Shown here in pieces: positions 1 to 9,120 of a stretch of 64,000 nt of DNA (position 1 is its first letter; each line of letters begins with the position of its first letter). The translations under genes and the position numbers were made by a program. This DNA is from Antrihabitans sp038256175 (GTDB lineage Bacteria; Actinomycetota; Actinomycetes; Mycobacteriales; Mycobacteriaceae): positions 21,068 to 85,067 of the forward strand of contig JBBSKP010000002.1 of NCBI GenBank assembly GCA_038256175.1, in the 5' to 3' direction. The notes under the pieces were generated by a model, which saw only the letters and a program-made list of their open reading frames with translations, had not been told where the DNA came from and made no database searches.

Positions 1-1
1 C

Positions 2-73
2 GACGGGGGCGATCCCACCCAACTATCCCAAGCTCTTATGACGAACATCGCCGCGCTCGACGACGAACTCTGA
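2..73 (+). CDS. C-terminal end of an unidentified gene (partial)
   Basis: An open frame enters from the left edge and stops at TGA 71-73, giving a 23-residue tail ending in IAALDDEL. It faces the DUF2786 gene convergently. Nothing identifies the product; it is called only because the frame has ordinary GC-rich codon choice and ends at a sensible convergent position. Confidence 0.3.
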   Translation, partial: DGGDPTQLSQALMTNIAALDDEL

Positions 74-184
74 ACGGGCGCGTCCCCGACCGAACGTCTC
101 ATGGCGTCGGCGAGCGCGGTTTTCGACTCGCCCGTGGCGCGGTATGAGCAGCATGGAGCCCACTAGCCGGCGAGCCCGGCCGGT

Positions 185-1666
185 TCAGGCCTCGATTCGC
201 GGACCCCCGGCCGTCAGCACAGCGCGATTCGCCGCCTCCGTACCGGCGTGCCATCCCCGGGTGTCGTACGCAGTCACCTTCGTCGCCTTGGTCCGCGGAA
301 ACAACCGGTCGAACTCGTCGTCAACCGCCTCGGCGCGAGCGGCGAGTATCGGAACCAGGTCGGTGCCTTGGCTCCTCGCGTCGGTCGTGGCCCGCACGGT
401 CGTCTCCTGTTCGACCTCTGCCAGGCGCTGCCCGATCCGTACGGCGTAGGAGTACAGGAACGAACGCCGGAACGACGTGGACCGATCGTGGGAATTGCGG
501 CCGGCCCGTGCCATGGCCCGCGTGCCCTGGACGAGCAGTGAGAAGTACAGCATCTCGGTTTGCTCGAGATCCACCGGCGTCCCGACTACCGTCGCTATTG
601 CCCAGTCCTCACTCCAGATTGCCCGCACGGAGTTCACTCGGGCGATCTCGGTGAGCAATTGCATCTTCGCAGTCGGGTACGGATTGTCGACGTGGATGCG
701 CTTCGCCACGACTGTCATCTTCGTGCCCGGCGTTGCAGCGGCGATCAGCGCGGCATCGATTGCATACCGAGTCATCAACTCCTGGGCCTTGGCTGTAAAC
801 GTTTCTGCCTCTGCGGGGAAGTCGGTAGCTTCCGCTTTGGCAAGAAGTCCGCGAATCCTGGTGAGCACCTTATCGTCGGGTTCATCGCAGGGGTGGTGTC
901 CGTGCCCACGCGACCTCGTACCGGTGGTGGTGTCCACGCGTCGTTGCGGCCATTGCGATGGAAGTGGACCCAGGGGCTCCCACGCCGGGATCGTCGTCCA
1001 CAACGCGATCAACGACAGGATCGAGGACCATGCGACCGCACCGATGTGTCGAGTGCCATCCGCAACGACCTGCCAACTGGTGAGGAAGGGTGAGTACTCG
1101 TCGTCGATCCTCCGTTGGAGAGGATCGACAATGGGCAATCCACGGGCAAGCACGGCGGTACCGCAGTCGTGGTCGGACACCTCATCGAGCTGGGAAACCC
1201 ATTCAAGGGGTGCGCGCGCCGCGGCGTTACTGAGCATCGACTCGTAGACGAGCAAGGCGACAGCGAGGCGAACGGCCGCAGGCTTCTGCGACCGTCGGGT
1301 GACGTGCAGCAAATCCATCGGCTGCCAACCGCTCTCGTAGTGATCGGCAAGCATGCCCAGCAGCAGACGGGACGCGGCCACGGCCGCAAAGCTCGGCTGA
1401 CTGCTCGGCGTCGAGGCGTCGACGACGGCCAATGTGCCCGCGATGTCGGTCACCGTGTCGCCGTCGCGCCCGTGGTACGCGTCGACGCCGGCATCAAGCA
1501 GCCGAACCACTGCGGCGAACTGCTCCTCAGCAGCGGGAGCAGCGTTTCGGCGGCCGCGGTCGGCGTTGTCGCCGAACCGGTTTCCACTGCGGCGTTGCCG
1601 GTTTGCACGACGTTGCTTTGCAGTCTTCTTTGTCAAGAATCTCATCCTCCGGGCCTGAGGCCGCAC
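185..1666 (-). CDS. DUF2786 domain-containing protein
   Basis: The 493-residue product carries the DUF2786 signature in its middle third (KVLTRIRGLLAKAEATDF, then an ETFTAKAQELM helix). This family is common on actinobacterial plasmids and phages and has no established biochemical role. The N-terminus is Lys/Arg-rich (TKKTAKQRRANRQRR), which may mean nucleic-acid contact. The start is uncertain: GTG 1666 is the longest, ATG 1645 sits directly on the GGAGG and is therefore unlikely, and TTG 1636 would have GGAGG nine bases upstream. The C-terminal half has no motif I recognise. The gene is convergent with the partial gene at the left edge and has no obvious operon partner. Confidence 0.8.
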   Translation of the reverse strand: MRPQARRMRFLTKKTAKQRRANRQRRSGNRFGDNADRGRRNAAPAAEEQFAAVVRLLDAGVDAYHGRDGDTVTDIAGTLAVVDASTPSSQPSFAAVAASRLLLGMLADHYESGWQPMDLLHVTRRSQKPAAVRLAVALLVYESMLSNAAARAPLEWVSQLDEVSDHDCGTAVLARGLPIVDPLQRRIDDEYSPFLTSWQVVADGTRHIGAVAWSSILSLIALWTTIPAWEPLGPLPSQWPQRRVDTTTGTRSRGHGHHPCDEPDDKVLTRIRGLLAKAEATDFPAEAETFTAKAQELMTRYAIDAALIAAATPGTKMTVVAKRIHVDNPYPTAKMQLLTEIARVNSVRAIWSEDWAIATVVGTPVDLEQTEMLYFSLLVQGTRAMARAGRNSHDRSTSFRRSFLYSYAVRIGQRLAEVEQETTVRATTDARSQGTDLVPILAARAEAVDDEFDRLFPRTKATKVTAYDTRGWHAGTEAANRAVLTAGGPRIEA

Positions 1667-2851
1667 TCGTTCCGTCGCCGATCGACCCTATTCGTTGGTC
1701 GTCAATTCAGCCACTGTGATCAACCCGGTGGCAGGTGTCGCTTCTCGAGTGATCTGTCGGGGCTGGTGCGGCCTGAGCTGGGGTTCGCCATTTTTGGGTC
1801 CTGTTGTCGTCGGTCATCGTTTCTCACTCGACGTGGCGGATTTCCGATCGCGGTGAAGCCTGCGCTCGCCGCTCCCCCGCCGGATTCCGAGCACACACAC
1901 GGCATCGAACCCTGTCGGCAGCCGCGGCCAACCCTCATCCGCACTCAGCACGGACGCATCCTCGTCACATCCGATGAGAACTCGCCATGTTTCGCCAGAT
2001 TGGCTGAGAACTCGCCACGGGGGGCCGAGAACCGACATCTGCGAGCTAGTTCTCCGCGTACATGACGGCGGGTTAGCCGGGTGCAACCGACCGATCGGCG
2101 CAGGCCAGCCGCAGGATTACCTGTCCTTGCTCAAGATAGTTGTCGCACAACGAGTAGGGCAGACTGATCCAGGGTCATCGTGGGTTCCTTCGCGTGAGTT
2201 TCTTCGTCGTTACTCACAGAGCTTCACGCGGTGGCCCTTCCACTTCCGGGACCGACACGGTCACCGAACCGGGGAACCCGATTTACACCACCCCAGGGGA
2301 CTCACTCACCGGAATCCTTGCGGCGGCGCCGGCGAGGAGCCGACACAGAGCACGAGCGGCGCCGAGATCGGTGCGGGCATCGATCCGGACGGCGCTGGTT
2401 GCGACCGCCGATCACAAAGGCCGCGGCTATGCCACTCTGCGTTGGCCCAATGGTGGACGTTTGTGAATCAGCTGTCGGCGCTGAGCTTTTCGGTGGCGCA
2501 CGCTATGGTGGGTGCATCCGATCGGGGCTGGACTGTGTGGTCCGTGTCGATCGTGGGTTGCGGCAGTGGCGCCGCCCGAATCGCCGCGCTGAGGATGGCC
2601 GGTTCGGCGAGGACGCCGGTGCGGGCTCGGTCGGTCGGCGCTGAACCACCGACGTCGCCCCCCGCTTTCACCTGTTCACCGCTGTGCCCTGGTCGGTGCC
2701 GAGCGCGAGTAGCGCCCCGGTCCGGCACGGGGTTTCGGTAACCACGATGTGCGGTCCGTGGCGACACGTCCGCATGCCGGCCGGTGAGGGTTGGGGGGCG
2801 CTGGATATCCGCGCCGCTGACTGCCGACGTTAGGACCGATGGGGGTGGTGT
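1667..2851. other. 1.2-kb stretch with little convincing coding; short direct repeats
   Basis: No long frame here has a recognisable product. TGAGAACTCGCCA occurs twice at 1975-1987 and 2005-2017 (30-bp period), with a degenerate third copy near 2025. Spaced terminal repeats of this kind occur at the ends of some IS families such as IS21, so this may be an insertion-sequence scar; that reading is inference. One weak open frame (2194-2466) is listed separately. Confidence 0.35.
2194..2466 (+). CDS. Possible hypothetical protein (weak)
   Basis: A 90-codon frame starts at GTG 2194 without a good ribosome-binding site. The C-terminus (ATADHKGRGYATLRWPNGGRL region) looks somewhat protein-like, and the frame fills a gap, but no family is recognised and the middle is arginine-rich as in spurious GC-rich frames. 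Treat as unproven. Confidence 0.2.
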   Translation: MSFFVVTHRASRGGPSTSGTDTVTEPGNPIYTTPGDSLTGILAAAPARSRHRARAAPRSVRASIRTALVATADHKGRGYATLRWPNGGRL

Positions 2852-3259
2852 GTGAAGCACACCGTGATTGCCGGGGTGATCGCCGCGACGGTCATCCTTG
2901 TGGAGCCGACGGTCTGGGAGATGCTCGACCCGCATGCGACGACACTGGTCGTCGCTCCCGGGCCGTGGCATATCTGGATGGCGCTCGTGGGGGTGCCGGG
3001 CGGGCTCGCCGCGCTTCGTCTGGGCTCCGGCGTGTTCGGGTGCTCACCCGATCGGATCGCCTCGGTGGGGTCACCTCGTCGCGGCGCCGCAGCAGTGCGT
3101 ACCCCGTCACATCGACGTGATATCGCCTCGCGCCCAGGCCGGGGAGATCTCGTGACCGACCCGCACCTGGAAGAACAGCACCCGCGTGCGCACCGCCGCC
3201 GGCCACGCTCGCGGCACCGGGGTTTGCAGTCGCGACCGGGACACGCGCGTGGTGGCTAG
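2852..3259 (+). CDS. Hypothetical protein with N-terminal hydrophobic segments
   Basis: A GTG start follows a GGGGGTGG stretch. Residues 4-18 (VIAGVIAATVILVEP) and about 38-58 are hydrophobic and could span the membrane; the C-terminal half is Arg/His-rich and probably cytoplasmic or disordered. Third codon positions are mostly G/C, as expected for coding DNA here. No family recognised. It could encode a small membrane protein, but the second half might equally be non-conserved read-through. Confidence 0.4.
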   Translation: MKHTVIAGVIAATVILVEPTVWEMLDPHATTLVVAPGPWHIWMALVGVPGGLAALRLGSGVFGCSPDRIASVGSPRRGAAAVRTPSHRRDIASRPGRGDLVTDPHLEEQHPRAHRRRPRSRHRGLQSRPGHARGG

Positions 3260-3711
3260 GCACACATGATTCGGTGCGCGGTGCGTCCCGGTGGCCGTGT
3301 GACTGTACGCAGGCACGACGCCGTCATCGTCCACGCCGGTAGGGCGTCGAAGCCGGATTCCACACCGATTGCTCGGTCCCGTACACCCTGATCCCCACCG
3401 CTCGCCGAGCGGTACAAGGTGCTGATCGACCACCGACGCCGTAGCAAACTCTCCGGCCGGTCGTGGGCGATGAGGTCGATTGGGTGTCGACGCGTGCCTG
3501 GACGTCGCCGGTGTCGACCCGTCGTTCCGCGACGACGGGCACAGTAGCCGCGAAGACAGGAGACCGTGACCCGAATCCTGTGGGCCGCTGGCTGCACTCC
3601 TGTGCTCATCGGTGGGCGGTGGATCCGTAGGTCGACACGCGCCGCCCACCAAACCCGACTCTGTCCGTGCGACGTCGTTACGCTCGAACAAAGCGGGAAA
3701 GGGGGCACCGC
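3260..3711. other. Intergenic stretch, no gene recognised
   Basis: Both strands carry only short arginine/proline-rich frames typical of GC-rich non-coding DNA. I see no RNA gene, repeat or clear promoter apart from an A/G-rich ribosome-binding region (AAAGGGGG) that serves the small membrane gene at 3712. Confidence 0.4.
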
Positions 3712-3924
3712 ATGGCTGTGTTCCTGTTCTTCATGTTCGCCACATTCAGCTTCCTCGGGATTATGACCGGCACGGCCGCACTGAGCACCAATTCTCGACG
3801 GCACCGAGCGGCGGACAAGGACCGTTTTGATGCCCGGCACCCAGACAGCCCCGGAACCCTAGGAGGTTGGGCATTGGTCTTTGTCATAGTCGCCGCTGGC
3901 TGTGCCTGGTTGATCTGGCACTGA
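3712..3924 (+). CDS. Small two-helix membrane protein
   Basis: A 70-residue product with a hydrophobic N-terminus (AVFLFFMFATFSFLGIM), a charged middle (RRHRAADKDRFDARHPD) and a C-terminal hydrophobic helix (WALVFVIVAAGCAWLIW), so two membrane spans are likely. ATG 3712 is preceded by AAAGGGGGC, a good ribosome-binding site, which decides this start over an upstream in-frame start. No family recognised. It lies 73 bp before the acidic hypothetical gene at 3998 on the same strand. Confidence 0.6.
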   Translation: MAVFLFFMFATFSFLGIMTGTAALSTNSRRHRAADKDRFDARHPDSPGTLGGWALVFVIVAAGCAWLIWH

Positions 3925-3997
3925 GAAAATCGGTCCGTTGCAGGCTGGCGACACCTTTAACGCCGCACATCATTACCCGTCCTTTAGGCTGCGACTT

Positions 3998-4324
3998 ATG
4001 GCCAGCCCATCAGATCAGCCCGACGAGGTTGCCGCGAAAGTCGCAGGGCTGACGAAGGAACTGCGACTGGCAGGCGAACGGCTTGCCGCGGTGCACGACG
4101 AACAGGCCCAGGACAACGAGCAGGTATCGGACGCCGAAAGCAGCGCCGCTGAATCGACACCGCTCGCCGAAGCCGAGATGTCGGGACTGATCAGGCAGAA
4201 GATCGGCGAAATTACCGATTCATCCCACTACGAACGCGTGCGCCTTGAACTTCGTATGAGCGCACTGACTGCCGCGATTGAGCAGCTGACAAAACCATCC
4301 GACGGCCAGGACGGCAACCACTAG
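3998..4324 (+). CDS. Acidic, helical hypothetical protein
   Basis: A 108-residue product starting MASPSDQPDE. It is rich in Ala, Glu, Gln and Lys with heptad-like hydrophobics (VAGLTKELRLAGERLAAV, then LRMSALTAAIEQL), so two amphipathic or coiled-coil helices are likely, separated by an acidic Ser/Glu linker. The upstream extension of the frame (20 residues) is uncharacteristic, so the internal ATG is chosen. No function can be assigned. Confidence 0.55.
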   Translation: MASPSDQPDEVAAKVAGLTKELRLAGERLAAVHDEQAQDNEQVSDAESSAAESTPLAEAEMSGLIRQKIGEITDSSHYERVRLELRMSALTAAIEQLTKPSDGQDGNH

Positions 4325-4342
4325 TTCCCCGATTCGGAGTAT

Positions 4343-4732
4343 TCACCGCGATGGTCGCCGGCCACTGCCACCGACGAGACGTGAGGCACCGAGCGTCGTG
4401 TCGCTTCGCCAGCGCGACGACGCGCTCGGTGCCCGTGACGTTGGCCGCGTACGCGGTGTCCTCGTCGGCAATCTCCTAACACAGCACCGCGGTCGATGAC
4501 GTTCCGTGCACCTGGCGGTTCGCCCTCGATGCCTGGGATTGTCCACAGTGCGATCGCCGATCAGCGCGACGATGCGTTCGGCGCCAGGCCATGTCGCAAC
4601 CATCGCGCCAGGTCTGCCGCGATTGCTCGCGGACAAGGACATGGATGACAGCGTCGGGTCGTGGTCCAACAGTCTGCGGAGCACATGCCCGCCGACGAAT
4701 CCGGTGCCGCCCGTCACGATGAAGTTACTCAC
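4343..4732 (-). pseudogene. NAD-dependent epimerase/dehydratase remnant
   Basis: The N-terminus (SNFIVTGGTGFVGGHVLRRL) is the Rossmann dinucleotide-binding GxxGxxG of the extended SDR (epimerase) family, preceded by a plausible start at 4732. After about 60 residues the frame turns into arginine-rich nonsense, and coding similarity (for example RDVVH-like and YAANVTGTE-like segments) jumps to other frames. The gene is therefore frameshifted and truncated to well under the usual 280-330 residues. It is unlikely to be functional. Confidence 0.55.
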
Positions 4733-5095
4733 TCGATTCCCTTGGTTCGTTGGTCTTTCGGCTGTCTTCCGAAAACCTGACTACGTGACAGCAGGTCGAA
4801 CTGCCCACACCGGCAAGGCGGCGTGGGAATATTCACAGCACCGACTCGCCGGAGCACGACACGCGCCGACCAGCTACCAGACGGCAGCTGCCGGAGGAGA
4901 GACTCGTTCTGCCGCAACATTACCCGCAGATTACGGCAAACTCCTGGCACGCGGGAGATTTCACAGCGCGCCAGTGTTGCGGCCGATCTGGCGGGGGCGG
5001 GGGTTTCCGCCGAGTTCAGGTTCACGCTCACCGTGCCGCCGAACACGTCGGCCACGCGCGGGTGAACCGGACGCTGAGCAGCCTGACGCGGCACA
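4733..5095. other. Intergenic region upstream of the acetyltransferase
   Basis: No convincing gene on either strand; short frames are low-quality. It probably holds divergent promoters for the epimerase remnant and the GNAT gene, but no clear -35/-10 pair or operator stands out. Confidence 0.35.
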
Positions 5096-5950
5096 ATGAG
5101 TGGCATGATCAAAAAGCGGCCGGGTCGGCGGCCTCGCGATCACCCGTCGAAACGCCGCGAACCCCGGCCCGGCGCGCCGCTCACGGTGCACGGGTTGGCG
5201 TCCGGGGTTGTGGTCGTCGACGGAATCCGGGTCCGGCTGCCCAGACCCGCCGAGATCGACGACCTTCACACGTCGGCGGTGACAGCGCCCCACATGATCG
5301 ACGGCGACCTCGATCTCGCCGAGGCGGCGCGGGTGGGAATACTGAGTTCTGCGCTGCTGCAGGGACTCACCGACCGGGACGCGTTGACGCAGGTCGTGTC
5401 GACTTTCGTGGCGCAGCAACGCATTCGGGATGCGTTCCTGTCCACCTCGCTGGTGCTCGTCGCGGAAGTCGACGGGCAGCCGGCGGGGGTATCGCGGGCC
5501 GGCCCGTCGCTGGGCTTCGTGACCGGGGTCGTGAACAGTCGCCCCTCGACCGAAATGGTCGATCACCTGATCCGCGGGCTGCGCGGGGCCGCGGAAATCG
5601 ATTCCGTAAGTGTCGCGCCAAGGTGGCGAGGACACGGTGTCGGCCGGGCCCTCGTCGAGGTCGCCACCCAGGTCTTTCGCGGAAACGGCTACGTGCGGAT
5701 GTACGGGCGCGTCGCCACCGACCGCGCCCTGACCCCGTTTTGGCAAGCGTGCGGGTTCACGGTGCTCCCAGCCGGGGAGGGTATCTCGATGTGGGATGTG
5801 TTCGGGGTGAAAGCCGCTCTCACACCGAGTCCGACCGAGCTGCTGTGCACCGTCGAGCTCGAGATTCCGAATCGACGGACTGGGGTAACTGGAGAGCGGG
5901 GCAAACCGTGGGAGCTACGCGGCCACCAACTGATCATCCGGTGCTTGTGA
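5096..5950 (+). CDS. GNAT-family N-acetyltransferase
   Basis: A 284-residue protein whose residues about 160-230 carry GNAT motif A (SVAPRWRGHGVGRALVEVA, with the acetyl-CoA pyrophosphate loop RGHGVGRA) followed by the motif-B-like FWQACGF. It would transfer an acetyl group from acetyl-CoA to an unknown amine. The N-terminal 30 residues are very basic (KKRPGRRPRDHPSKRR), which is unusual and could be a nucleic-acid-binding tail. The last 40 residues after the GNAT core are poorly typical. The stop codon lies only 5 bp before the left end of the Tn3-family transposon, so the native C-terminus may have been altered by that insertion. Confidence 0.8.
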   Translation: MSGMIKKRPGRRPRDHPSKRREPRPGAPLTVHGLASGVVVVDGIRVRLPRPAEIDDLHTSAVTAPHMIDGDLDLAEAARVGILSSALLQGLTDRDALTQVVSTFVAQQRIRDAFLSTSLVLVAEVDGQPAGVSRAGPSLGFVTGVVNSRPSTEMVDHLIRGLRGAAEIDSVSVAPRWRGHGVGRALVEVATQVFRGNGYVRMYGRVATDRALTPFWQACGFTVLPAGEGISMWDVFGVKAALTPSPTELLCTVELEIPNRRTGVTGERGKPWELRGHQLIIRCL

Positions 5951-5955
5951 GGCCT

Positions 5956-6026
5956 CCCCGTAGTAAACAGCGTAAAACCAACGATTGCGACTGTTGATCT
6001 TGGTTGACCTGGTGTGTTGCTGCGGG
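5956..6026 (+). repeat. Left terminal inverted repeat of the Tn3-family transposon
   Basis: 71 bp beginning CCCCGTAGTAAACAGCG and ending GTTGCTGCGGG. It matches the reverse complement of 30337-30407 at 69 of 71 positions. This is about twice the 38-bp repeat usual for the family. The tnpA promoter must lie in this repeat or in the 60 bp after it. Confidence 0.85.
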
Positions 6027-6087
6027 TGGCTGATCTTGTACCGTTCCGTCGATCTCGATGTGCACTCCGATGTGAGGCGGTCCGATT

Positions 6088-9000
6088 GTGGCGACGCGGG
6101 ATGTGTTCTCGACGGAAGAATTGGAGGGCCTCCGGGGGTTTCCGGAGATCGACCGGCCGGAGTTGATCCGATACTTCACGTTGACGACGGCCGATGCAGC
6201 GTTCGCGCGCAAGTTCCGGGGCCGCGACAATGTGCTGGGCGCTGCGGTCCAGCTGTGCGTGCTGCCCTGGTTGGGTTTCGTGCCTGACGAGGTGGCCGCG
6301 GCACCAGCCGTGGCGGTGGCGCGGTTGTCGCAGCAACTCGGGATCGAGGTCGGGGAGCTGCGGTTCTACGCAGTCCGGGCGCAGACCCGCACCGACCACC
6401 TGCGCGATATCGTCGCTTACGCAGGGTGGCGCACGGTGGACGAGCTGGAGTGGAACGCCCTGGAGGAGCATCTGTGCTCCCGTGCGATGGAACACGATTC
6501 TGCACGGGTGTTGTTCAGCCTGGCGTGTGAGTGGTTTTCCGCGACGCGGGTGGTGCGCCCTGGTGTGGTGAACATCTTGGAGCGGGTGGCCACCGCGCGG
6601 GAACGCGCCCGGATACAGACCTGGCAAAAGGTCGCGCACCTCTGCGCCGGCGAGCAACGACGCTCGGAGCTTGACGCGCTGCTGGTCGTCGATCCGGAGC
6701 TGGGCCGTACACCGCTGTCGTGGTTGGAGGTTGCGCCGACGTCGTCGGCTCCGTCGGCGATCAAAGGAGAGTTGGAGAAACTCGCATATCTGCGTGCGTT
6801 GGATGCACACACCCTGGATCTGTCGATGTTACCGGCGGAACGGCGCCGGTTTCTGGCCGGAATCGGCCGCCGGTTGACGGCCCAAGCCCTCTCGCGGCGG
6901 GAGCCGCAACGGCGGTACCCGATCCTGCTGACGGTCCTGGCGCAGTCGGCGGTCGACGTCCTCGATGAGGTGGTGCTGCTTTTCGACCAGGCGGTGTCGT
7001 CGCGTGAGTCGGTGGCCAAGGCGAGGATGACCGAAGCCCTCGCTGAGCGGGCCAAAGGCGGGGAGAACCGACAGGTGCTACTGGACGAAATCTTGGCGAT
7101 CGTGTTGGACCCGGGCGTCGATGACGGCCAGGTCGGTTCGTTGTTGCGCGAACGGGTGGGGATGGAGCGGATGCGCGCAGCATGGGCCGGCAAAGAGGAG
7201 GCGTTGCCTCGCGATCACGGGCACCTGCAGATGATGCACTTGTCGATGAGCTACCTTCGCCAGTTCGCCCCCGCCGTGCTCCGGGCGGTGACGTTCGCCG
7301 GCGGCACACAGATGGAGGAGCTGTTGGCGGCGGTAACGATTCTGACGCAGTTGTACGCGACGGGGACCCGGAAGGTTCCGGCGACGGCCCCGACATCGTT
7401 CGTGCCGACGAAGTGGGCACCGTATCTCGACGCGGCGGCCATCTCCGGGGACGTCACCTCCTACCGGCACTACTGGGAGCTGTGCGTGCTGCTCGCGCTG
7501 CGCGACGGATTGCGCTCGGGGGACGTATTCGTCCCGGGTTCGCGCCGCTACGCCGATCCGGCGTCGTTTCTGCTCACCCCCGAAATGTGGGCTCCGCAAC
7601 GTGAACAGTACTGCCAGCTGGTCGGCAAATCCCCGGTCGCGGCGGATGCTTTGGCGGCAGCCGATGAGGAGTTGCACACTGCGCTGGGCGATTTGGAGTC
7701 CCAATTGAGCAATGGCGTCGTAGGTGAGGTGCGGTTGACCCCAGACGGGGAGCTGATCATTCCGCCGTTGTCGGCCGAAGACATTCCCGGCGAGGCGGAG
7801 ACGTTGCGTGATGAGATGACGACGATGTTGCCGCGGGTGCCGTTCGCTGCGGTGCTGGTCGAGGTCGACGCACATACCGGGTTCCTGGACTTACTGGTGC
7901 ATGCGGGTGGAAAGGTCACTCGCTCACCGGAATTGAAACGGAACCTGATCTACGTGATCGTCGCCGAGGCCACGGACATGGGTTTGACGGCGATGGCCGA
8001 ATCGTGCGGGGTGTCCTACGACGTTCTGGTGTGGACCGCGGAATGGTATTTCCGGCCCGAGACGTTGGGGGCCGCCAACGCCGCGGTCGTGAACTATCAG
8101 CACCGGCTGCCGCTGTCTGGGGCGTTCGGGCAGGGCACCCTGTCGTCCTCGGATGGGCAGCGGTTCCCGACGAAAGGCAAGTCCCTCACCGCGAAGTCGT
8201 TGTCGCGGTACTTCGCTCGCGGTCAAGGCATCTCGGCGTACACCCATGTGTCCGATCAGCACGCGACGTTCGACACGAAAGTCATTCCCGCCACCGCCCC
8301 GGAGGGGCATTACGTTCTCGACGGGATTCTCGGCAACCAGACCGATCTGCCGATCACCGAGCACGCGACCGACACGCATGGGGCGTCGCTCGCCAATTTT
8401 GCTCTCTTCGATCTGATGGGTAAGCAGCTCTCCCCGCGGATCCGGGATCTGGGGAAGATCACCCTGTACCGCACCGGGACGAAGATCGACTTCGAGAAGA
8501 AATATCCGCAATGCGGGCCGTTGCTCACGCGGCGGTTGAACACCGACCTGATCACCGCGACGTGGGATGACCTGCTTCGGGTCGCAGCGTCGGTGGCCGG
8601 TGGACACAGCACCGCAGCCCTGGTGGTGGGCAAGCTCTGCTCATCGAAGCGGCAGCAGAACGTGTTGACCTCGGCGATCAAGGAGTACGGGACGCTGCGG
8701 CGCACAGTTTACGCCGCCAGGTTGGGTTTTTTTCTGTCCGATGAAAACTATCGTCGCCGGATCGGACGCCAACTCAACAAAGGGGAGAACATTCATTCCC
8801 TCAAACGCGCCCTCGCCTACGCCGGGGAAGGCGCGATCGGAAAACGTCACCACGAGCAGCAAACCGAACAGATGTGGTGCCTGACCCTGGCGACGAACGC
8901 GATCGTCACATGGATGACCGAATACCACGGCCTGGCGATCACCGCCCTACGCCGCGACGGCCGCCGCATCGACGACGACGTCCTCGCCCATATCTGGCCT

Positions 9001-9117
9001 TCGCACCACGAGAACGTGCATTTCTACGGCACCCACACCATCGACCTCGCCGGGGAGTTGGCCAAACTCGACAACGACGGTTACCGGCCCCTACGCAGCA
9101 ACCGCGGGGAAGGCTGA
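6088..9117 (+). CDS. tnpA: Tn3-family transposase
   Basis: A 1009-residue transposase, the full length for the family. The N-terminal 170 residues fit the DUF4158 DNA-binding region (VFSTEELEGLRGFPEI start). The C-terminal 400 residues hold the DDE catalytic domain: the first Asp in the YTHVSDQHATFDTK segment, the second around TEHATDTHG, and the Glu in the FLSDENYRRRIGRQLNKGE segment. It carries out replicative transposition using the terminal repeats. The start is GTG 6088. No frameshift is seen. The next gene (ERCC4-Lsr2) begins 3 bp after its stop, so the two are almost certainly co-transcribed and translationally linked. Confidence 0.95.
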   Translation: MATRDVFSTEELEGLRGFPEIDRPELIRYFTLTTADAAFARKFRGRDNVLGAAVQLCVLPWLGFVPDEVAAAPAVAVARLSQQLGIEVGELRFYAVRAQTRTDHLRDIVAYAGWRTVDELEWNALEEHLCSRAMEHDSARVLFSLACEWFSATRVVRPGVVNILERVATARERARIQTWQKVAHLCAGEQRRSELDALLVVDPELGRTPLSWLEVAPTSSAPSAIKGELEKLAYLRALDAHTLDLSMLPAERRRFLAGIGRRLTAQALSRREPQRRYPILLTVLAQSAVDVLDEVVLLFDQAVSSRESVAKARMTEALAERAKGGENRQVLLDEILAIVLDPGVDDGQVGSLLRERVGMERMRAAWAGKEEALPRDHGHLQMMHLSMSYLRQFAPAVLRAVTFAGGTQMEELLAAVTILTQLYATGTRKVPATAPTSFVPTKWAPYLDAAAISGDVTSYRHYWELCVLLALRDGLRSGDVFVPGSRRYADPASFLLTPEMWAPQREQYCQLVGKSPVAADALAAADEELHTALGDLESQLSNGVVGEVRLTPDGELIIPPLSAEDIPGEAETLRDEMTTMLPRVPFAAVLVEVDAHTGFLDLLVHAGGKVTRSPELKRNLIYVIVAEATDMGLTAMAESCGVSYDVLVWTAEWYFRPETLGAANAAVVNYQHRLPLSGAFGQGTLSSSDGQRFPTKGKSLTAKSLSRYFARGQGISAYTHVSDQHATFDTKVIPATAPEGHYVLDGILGNQTDLPITEHATDTHGASLANFALFDLMGKQLSPRIRDLGKITLYRTGTKIDFEKKYPQCGPLLTRRLNTDLITATWDDLLRVAASVAGGHSTAALVVGKLCSSKRQQNVLTSAIKEYGTLRRTVYAARLGFFLSDENYRRRIGRQLNKGENIHSLKRALAYAGEGAIGKRHHEQQTEQMWCLTLATNAIVTWMTEYHGLAITALRRDGRRIDDDVLAHIWPSHHENVHFYGTHTIDLAGELAKLDNDGYRPLRSNRGEG

Positions 9118-9120
9118 GAA

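Noticed and set aside
4961..6810. Long minus-strand frames opposite the GNAT and transposase genes
   Set aside because: They mirror the codon pattern of the plus-strand genes and contain no recognisable domain.
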